Source of the DNA: Coptis chinensis
Taxonomy: Eukaryota > Streptophyta > Magnoliopsida > Ranunculales > Ranunculaceae
Direction of reading: 5' to 3'
Length of the DNA: 64,000 nucleotides
Assembly (NCBI GenBank): GCA_015680905.1
Contig: CM027381.1
Location: forward strand, 12,625,501-12,689,500
Of this stretch, positions 57,533-64,000 are shown piece by piece. The notes below the pieces were generated by a model. That model was not told the origin of the DNA and did not search any database. It saw only the letters and a list, made by a program, of their open reading frames with translations. The position numbers were made by a program, and so were the translations under genes. How positions within the stretch are numbered: the first letter of the stretch is position 1; the number at the start of each line of letters is the position of its first letter.

Positions 57533-60500
57533 ATGTCTGACTCAGACGATACGCGATCTAATGAGGTTTGCGAAGTTTCTCTTGGTTGGGATGACGCGGA
57601 GGAAGAGAAGGAAGAGTGAGTTTGTGGGGTGAGCGAGGGTGATGATGAAGATGATGATGTTGATGAGGCAAAAGGTGGGGAAGATGATGCCCGATTGCGT
57701 CTGCGGTTACTGTAACTTGCACTTTAGGTCGTGATGAGAGGTCGTCGTCTAGTGGGCTGCCTCCTAGGGCTGTAGACAGACACGCTTTGAGGGCGTTCCC
57801 CTATTTGAGAGAGACGTATGGGATAACTGTAAGCGGTCTGGAGATCCATGAGCTCGAATAGGACGCGCGGGTCTTTAGCGATAGGTACAACCCACCGAAC
57901 TATGGGGTTATAATCTGTGAGGGGCAGCTGAGGACGCATATGACGATACCATTCTCTAAAATGGTTTGTGAGTTCTTTAACTTTTGTGGCAAAGCGCCCT
58001 GCCAGTTTGTGGGTAACACATGGCGGTTGCTTAAGGTATTCGACCTGTTGAATGCCAGCGGTGAGTATCGGATAGGGGTCGCTGATATTATTGAGCATTT
58101 CTCAGTAAAGCGATCTCGGGCGCTTAACTTTAGTTTGCAAACACGAGCTACGAGGTCGAAATGTTATGTATGGTGTCGATGCTTGAGTCTTGGGACAAAA
58201 GACCGTTCTTTGTTTGTTAAAAACTTCGCTTCGGGGTACAAAGTGTGGAAAATAGGATATGTGAACTTACTGGTGGGTACCAGTATATTGTTTGATTGCT
58301 CTGATGACACATCTGTTGATTTTGTACTGAAAATGTTTCTTTGTTGTCTGCACAGAACTTGTTATAGAGAGGGAGACTGATCGGCAGGTGATCGAGAAGT
58401 TCGCGAGGTTGACTCGAGCTCAGAAACAGGCGAAACTGCATGAAGTTGCACATTTCTTTGTGGAACGTGGAGGGACTGCGATTAGGGAGAAGAGGAGGGT
58501 TCAGAAGAAGAGAGCTCGTGGAGAGGTGATCGGTGGAGCATCTAGAAAATCTGCAATGGAAAAGCGTAAGAGCAACTTGGTGACGAGGGGAGATAAGAAC
58601 CGAAGTCGTGTTGGGCCAAAGCGACCCTCTGGAGGTGCTGGTACCTCAGGGGCTGGAGTTGAGAGGGTCAAGAGAACGCACCTTTCGACTTGGATGAAAT
58701 CACCTTTGAGATTTATGAGTGAAGTCACCTGCCGAAGAGGAAGGGCGACGATCCTGAGGCCCAACCTGCCAAGGTCGCAAGGGTAGTTAAGTCGTACTTG
58801 GGAGTAGTTCTGGAACTGGTGATAAGTGCTCAAAAAGTGCAATTTAACCCTCGATTATGCCTCTTATTTAGCCATCTTAGTGGACTAATAGTGTTTGTAA
58901 GTTATGTTTTAAGATTCTACAGGTGAAAAAGAGAGTTTTGTAGAATATTAGAGAAAAAGAGATAAAATGGAGCAATTCGGAGCATTAAGGATCACATGGG
59001 AAGCCCGTGGACAATCATGGAGAAGGCCAAGGAATTGAAGCTATTAAAGATGCGACTTGGACCTATTTTAAAGCCAATTTGGAAGCCCAAGGCCAAAGGA
59101 TTCGTTGCTTGGACCAAAACCCGCAAAAGAGGAAAGAAAATAGACTAAAGGTGGAAAAATAGAGTCTCGCGTTTGAGACACGACTATCGTGCATCCAGAC
59201 GCGACCCATGCGTTTGGGACGCATAGATCGAGCGTCCAGAAGCATTGACTAAGTCTGGGACACATGAATAGTGCCCAGACGCATGAATCGACACTGTAGC
59301 CAATTCCTTCTCAGTTTTGGAGATGAAGTTGGACTCTGGAAGAAGTCTATTTGTATTAGGAAACAAATGACGGTTTGGAATGCTTCTAGAGCTCATTGTA
59401 ACCCCTATAAATAGAGGACCTAAGTGCCTCATGTAAGGGGCCAATTCACTTATATTCTTGTCTCCAGAACTTGAAGCCGAGTCTTAATAAATTAGTCTTT
59501 CTAATCTTATGTTCTTCGACTCTTCTTCTTCTCGTTCTTCGTGTTCTTCCTTCTTTATGGAAGTCTAGTCTTCTCCTTCAAAGGAGGAGATGAAGCCAGT
59601 GCTTAAGGTTTAATGATTCTTCTGGTTCATGGTGTTCTTCAATCAGGTTAGTTCTTTATATTTTTAGTTATTAGTTCCATTGCCCACACCAGGGGATGTA
59701 AGTATAGAATAGGGTTTATGTTTTGCAATATTAATATCATGCTAGTGTTCTTTATTTTTCTTCTAGTAGTATAGTTCTTTAGAGTTAGGGAAGTATTTTT
59801 TGTGTTGCCTTAGAAGGGGTAGCTCAGGGAGTGGCCGCCTAGGGGAAGTATTCTTTGTGTTTGCCTTAAGTGGTGATTCATTGAATGGCAGCCTATATTA
59901 GGAAGTACTCCTTGATATTGCTCTTGGTAATACATTGAATGGCTGCCCAACTTACATAAAAGGAAAGAAGATATTAATAGCATAAACATAGGAACAACCT
60001 TAAGTAGAGTTAATTGTTAACGATGTTTTGTCCAAGAGGGCATCGGACTTGCTCGATTGCCTAATTGTAGTCTACTTGTAAGAACAACCATGAAGCGTAA
60101 GGTCATAGATTAAAGGTATTGGTGGATTCTAATCTCTTGAATTCCCTCTTATAAATTCCCAATAGTTTAGTTAATTTAGTTTAGTTTAGCATTAGAATCT
60201 AAATCTCTATAATCATAGTTTTAATCCCTTAAACCCCTTTCCAAATCCGTCCTTCACATAACATACACTTAAAAGTGGAACGATATCCTACTCATCCTTT
60301 ACTTATTGAGGGATAATTAGGTTTTGATACGCTTTTATTTTGTTCAACGACCATCATCTATCTACATCATTCATCTCATCTACACACAAAAAGAGGTTGG
60401 TCAACTGGTGGTGAAAGGCAAACCGGGGGGAGGGCGGCTCGCAGCTTGAGGTCTAGGCCACTACCTGACTTCAGCGTGTTGGGAGAAGACCATGGAGGTC

Positions 60501-61370
60501 ATTCCGCCTAAGGTCGCTGGAGATACTTGTGGGAAGATGAAGGGGAAGGCTGCTGTGAAAGAGACTGGCAAAGGTCACTGGTGGTGGGAAAGATGAGCTG
60601 GAGCGCAACTTAATGTATGTAGATGAGGTGTCTGTCAAAAAACGCTTTGTGAAAAGGTCGGATTGTAGCTACAAATCCGCACCTATTGCTGTTTGTTTGC
60701 TGGAGGGAATGACGCTGGATTGTGATAGGAAGGACTTGGATTCCAAGGAGTTGGAGTCGAACTTAAGGGGAATGGATAAGGCATGGTGCATGGTAAATAC
60801 CTCCTGTATTATGATTTGTCTGCTTTGTTACGCCTCGTGTTATTACTTGATACTAATGTGGTGCACTGTGCTTATTGCCACAACTTATTGCTGGGTACCA
60901 GAAATTAAAGACGGCCGCTCAGTTCACTGAGATAGAAAAGACTGAGGTTGAGTCGCTGAGGGACGAGCTCTCGACTCTTCGAGAAGTGAAGCAGTCTAAG
61001 AAGAAAGAAATGGATGTTCTGAAGACGCATCTTACTTCATTGACTTTGGAGAAGACGTCAGGTGTCAACGAGTCGGTCGAGCTGAGGCATGAGGTGGACG
61101 ACCTGAAGAAAAAGTTAGCCGCAGTGAATGCCTTTGCTGAAAGATGCAAAACTGCCACGGTGTAGGCGAAGGAGGCCTATTTTGTCATTCGTGCTGAGGT
61201 AGAGGAGCTGGAGAAGAAATACGAGGATTTGCAGGAGGAACATGAACGTGGGGCATTGGGTGATCGTAGGAACGAACCACTCGAAGATGCTAGTAATGTT
61301 CCTGAAGTCGTGCCTCCTTTTGCTATTGGTGTATTGGCGGATCAACCTCTGGCTTCGGCAACCTGGATGT
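57533..61370 (+). pseudogene. extra antisense gene of the second Tat element, copy A
   Basis: It starts M-S-D-S-D-D-T-R (57533) with an acidic stretch, then C-E-G-Q-L, F-C-G-K-A-P-C-Q-F-V-G-N-T-W-R-L-L and I-E-H-F-S-V-K-R-S-R near 57970-58120. After an acceptor at 58355 comes F-A-R-L-T-R-A-Q-K-Q-A-K-L-H-E-V-A-H-F-F and a basic linker. A solo LTR (58820-60403) interrupts it. It resumes at 60409, giving V-K-R-S-D-C-S-Y-K-S-A-P-I near 60655 and, after a possible intron (60790-60890), a coiled coil of E/K/L heptads to about 61370. Frameshifts near 57620 and 58800 and a TAG near 61163 disable it. Domain order and the 58355 intron match the minus-strand gene at 44303-46809. Function unknown; nuclear or chromatin roles would be pure guesswork. 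Confidence 0.7.
58820..60403 (+). repeat. solo LTR inserted in the Tat extra gene
   Basis: It begins TGATAAGTGC, ends GGTTGGTCA, with a perfect 5-bp duplication ACTGG at 58815-58819 and 60404-60408. A TATA box (CCCTATAAATAGAGG) lies at about 59403-59417. It is 1584 bp, non-coding, of a different family from the two TGATA...TATCA LTRs. Orientation follows the TATA box. Confidence 0.88.
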
Positions 61371-62253
61371 GATTGTTACTGATGTGGCTGTGGCGACTAT
61401 CGACGACCCTAGTTCCTCCACAGTGCTGGATGCACTCAACTCGGAAAGCTTTGATAACGTCATTTAAAGATGGTGGTTTAAGTTTGTTTTTGTATGTGGC
61501 CTTTGGCTTAAAACAATAGAGCTAGTTTCCTGGGGTAACCTAGGCAGTTCGCCTTTCTTTTTGTTTGTGACAATGATGAACGACTTGGCCTCCTTGAATG
61601 TGTTGGGGAGTTAAAGTAGTGATAACTAGTGGCTAACTGAGCTGGATTTCCTGAGTAGACTCAACAACTTGGTTAGCCTGCAAACTGTGGCTTAACTGTG
61701 GTCGTTAGTTCACTCTTTTGCTTGTATGGAATGCATGTCCTTTTATCTTGTTCAATTACTTGATGCTTTGCGTACGATGTGTCTGACTGTGCTTTGTAAA
61801 TGTGTGACTATTGTTACGACCTATGGGCTTGTTGACATGTGATGCTTGTTATTTGATTTTAGCATTGTAGGTTGCGCATATCTTTAGGATGCATGAAGCG
61901 TTCTATATTCTGGAGCAACCTGAGCTACAGTACATGCGTTGCACGTGTAGGCATATGGGCGGTCGGGAGATATGAAATAATGGCTGTTAGGTGGTCTGAT
62001 GTTTGGCGTCTCGATGCAATTATGACGTGCCTTGGGAAGGTAGTTTACTTGGGCATAAGTAGAACTGTTAGGGGAAGTTCAAGGGTATTTGCGCTATGTC
62101 CTCTCCACGCTGTTTTGCTCCAAATTTCTTGTGCTCTTACCTTCACTGATCAGCTGCAGTACGTGCTCTTCTTTACTTAGTTTGTCGTTGGATAAGAATG
62201 CTTTGTTCTTGTAGTAGCTCAATGATCTTTTAGTTTCATTTGTAGACTCGTAT
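61371..62253 (+). other. 3' flank of extra-gene copy A
   Basis: No coding domain. Near 61515-61560 the text CTGGGGTAACCTAGGCAGTTCGCCTTT resembles 63330-63370 after copy B, so it belongs to the duplicated unit. Confidence 0.5.
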
Positions 62254-63232
62254 ATGGCCAGGCGACGTGGAAATGCAGGTAGTGGTGATGAGGGGACGAG
62301 GGAACCCTCTCTCCTTGTGATGGAGAAGATGGAATTTAGACCCCATCCTCATGGGAACTATGGTAAGCGCAAAGCTGTTGACTCTGATTATGAGAAAGAC
62401 AAGCGTGCGAAGGTGGAGGGACGTGGGCGACCTGGAGGTGTCGTGTTCAGGTCTCCCAGTCGTGGAGGTGGCAGCGACCTGAACCAGGGAGAACATGGTA
62501 ACTTGGGGCGAGGTCACAATGCTGCGGCTGTCAGTTCTTCCCCTCGTTCTGGCAATGTGGGAAGCGACTTCTTCTACATTGGGAGTACGGGGAAGAAGCG
62601 CATGGTTAAGCGTTCTGATTGCAGCTTCCATTCGGCCTCTATAACGAGCTGCCTCCTAGAAGGGATAGTGCTAGATGGTGATAAAGCTGAGCTGGAGAAT
62701 GAAAGTTTGGAAACAACCTTGAAGACCATAGACGCGGCTTGTTGTTTGGTGAGCTTTGTATTTGTGCCGATTTGTTGTGGTGTGAATGACGACTATTAAT
62801 CATTAGCGTTCTCTTTACAATTTTTGGCGGGGTACGATAGATTGAAGCGAACTGTGCAGCGTCCTGGTAGTGGTGATGGTGGCGTGGCTGAGCTGGTTAG
62901 GATGCGTACTGCTTGGGAAGCTGATAAGAAAAAGATGAAGGCCCTGAGGAAAAACATCGGGCCAGCTAGAAGAGAAGGTCATCTTGGTTAAGCCAATGAT
63001 GGACTGGATGGGAACGGTAGCGTCCATGACCGAAATGCACGCCAAGCAGTGTCAAGTGGTGGCTCGCAAAGCGCAAAAGGAATATGATTGAACTTGTGAG
63101 GATCATGTTGTGCTGGCGGAATTGTACGTTGAGCTATTGGAAAAGCAAGATCATGAAACTGAAGAAACTGCTGCACTTGTCATCGCGTGCGATGCGAGTC
63201 ATATCCCTTCTACCAGCGACCGCTCCTACTGA
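62254..63232 (+). pseudogene. extra antisense gene of the second Tat element, copy B (3' half only)
   Basis: The frame from 62254 has a basic, glycine-rich linker, then F-F-Y-I-G-S-T-G-K-K-R-M-V-K-R-S-D-C-S-F-H-S-A-S-I near 62570-62640, matching V-S-V-K-K-R-F-V-K-R-S-D-C-S-Y-K-S-A-P-I of copy A. A GTGAGC donor near 62748 and a resumed frame from about 62830 (Y-D-R-L-K) give a short coiled coil ending near 63232 with shifts near 62960 and 63090. The N-terminal domain of copy A is absent. Confidence 0.6.
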
Positions 63233-63639
63233 TAAACATGTTGTTGGTGATGCTTGATTTGTTTCCTTGTAAGTGAAGAGAAATTTTTGGATATTCTACT
63301 AGTTGTCCTCTCTGTAAGAGAGTTAAACAATAGAACTGGTTTCTCAGGTTTGCCTGAGCAGTTCGCCTTTTGATACAGATACTCAATGAGCTGGTTTCCA
63401 CAAAAGTGGCAGTTCGATATTTGGCAACACTTGTAAGAAATACCGATTTGGATTTTTTGGGTAGACCTAGCAGATCGGCGCATTCGCGAACTAATTTCCT
63501 GGCCTTGGGCAGGCAGTTCTATTGATGAATGTCTATGGAATGCATGTTTTTGCTTATGCCTGATTGCTTGTAGCTAGTGTTTTGTTTATGATGCTTGTGG
63601 TGTATAGTGGTTAGGGAGCCTGATATTTAGCTTAAGAAA

Positions 63640-64000
63640 ATGTTTTGCTCGTTAAGTATTGCTTAAGAGAATGTTTTGCTTCGCGAAGAGTGTGTGGGCT
63701 TATGTAAGCATATTGGTCACGGAGAGCGTGCGAGCTTATGAAAGCGTATTGCTCACTAAGAGCGTTCTCCTTTAGTTGATCCTAGAAGTATAGGTTCTTA
63801 ACTAGTGAGAATTGGAGAGGCTATGGAGCCTGTTAGCTCAAGAGAGCGTTCTGGTCATGAAGAGCGTGCAAGCTTCTGAAAGCGTATTGCTCACTGAGAG
63901 CGTTCTCACTGAGTTGATCCTAGAAATATAGGTCCTCAACTAGTGAGACTTGGAGAGGCTATGGACCCTGTTAGCTCAAGAGAGTGTTCTTCTCACGGAG
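63640..64000. repeat. tandem repeat, 138-bp period, running off the window
   Basis: TTGATCCTAGAA[GA]TATAGGT occurs at 63776 and 63914, each followed by GAGAGGCTATGGA[GC]CCTGTTAGC and AGAGAGCGTTCT-like text. Shorter internal repeats of GAGCGT and GAAAGCGTATTGCTCACT begin near 63640. Its place between the extra gene and the expected pol fits Tat tandem repeats. Confidence 0.75.

Larger units (their letters stand above)
56458..64000 (-). mobile_element. second Tat-lineage element, 3' part (continues past window end)
   Basis: Minus-strand orientation: the 3' LTR is at 56458-57008, preceded (to its right) by a polypurine tract and then by the antisense extra gene, now on the plus strand, as in the 31821-47598 element. 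The LTR carries the same ACGTAGGCA motif as the first element. gag-pol must lie beyond 64000. The extra gene is partly duplicated and interrupted by a solo LTR. Confidence 0.75.

Overview
This is nuclear DNA from a flowering plant, most likely a eudicot. It has spliced genes with GT/AG introns, plant-type transposable elements of many classes, and fragments of plant housekeeping genes. It contains no rRNA, tRNA, CRISPR array or operon-like structure that I could recognise. The order or species cannot be fixed from the sequence. Most of the window is mobile DNA, much of it nested, and most element ends were placed by finding terminal motifs plus target-site duplications (TSDs).

Layout. 1-4967: the 5' part of an Athila-like Ty3/gypsy element on the minus strand. 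5320-7258: a decayed FAR1/MULE-type transposase. 8290-12020: a probable non-autonomous Helitron. 12414-12915: a hAT-like MITE. 13051-14314: a broken plant O-methyltransferase gene. 14927-20050: a KU70 pseudogene that lacks its N-terminal half. 20426-21704: pieces of a glyoxylate/succinic-semialdehyde reductase (GLYR1) gene on the same strand. 24097-27572: a PIF/Harbinger element with TSD TAA, beside the 3' end of a LINE (27576-29398) that is itself split by a solo LTR with TSD ATGAT.

30647-47735: an F-box pseudogene cut in two by a complete 15.8-kb Tat-lineage Ty3/gypsy element (31821-47598, TSD TGCAT). That element carries a 4.3-kb CACTA transposon in its integrase (36877-41166, TSD CAC), a solo LTR (42612-44120), and an antisense, intron-containing extra reading frame near its 3' LTR. 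48769-55337: an NTF2 gene, the only protein gene here that looks intact. Its single 6.2-kb intron holds MITEs, a LINE stub, a TRIM-like retroelement and a 163-bp Helitron whose ends are confirmed by a paralogous empty site. 56458-64000: the 3' part of a second Tat element, on the minus strand, again with the antisense extra frame. The 3' half of that frame is duplicated, and a solo LTR (58820-60403, TSD ACTGG) interrupts it.

Functionally, NTF2 (nuclear import of Ran-GDP) is probably the only working host gene. The methyltransferase, KU70, GLYR1 and F-box loci all carry frameshifts, stops or missing exons. The most thought-provoking items are the antisense spliced gene shared by two Tat elements, the collinear GLYR1-KU70 fragments, and the exactly defined mini-Helitron.
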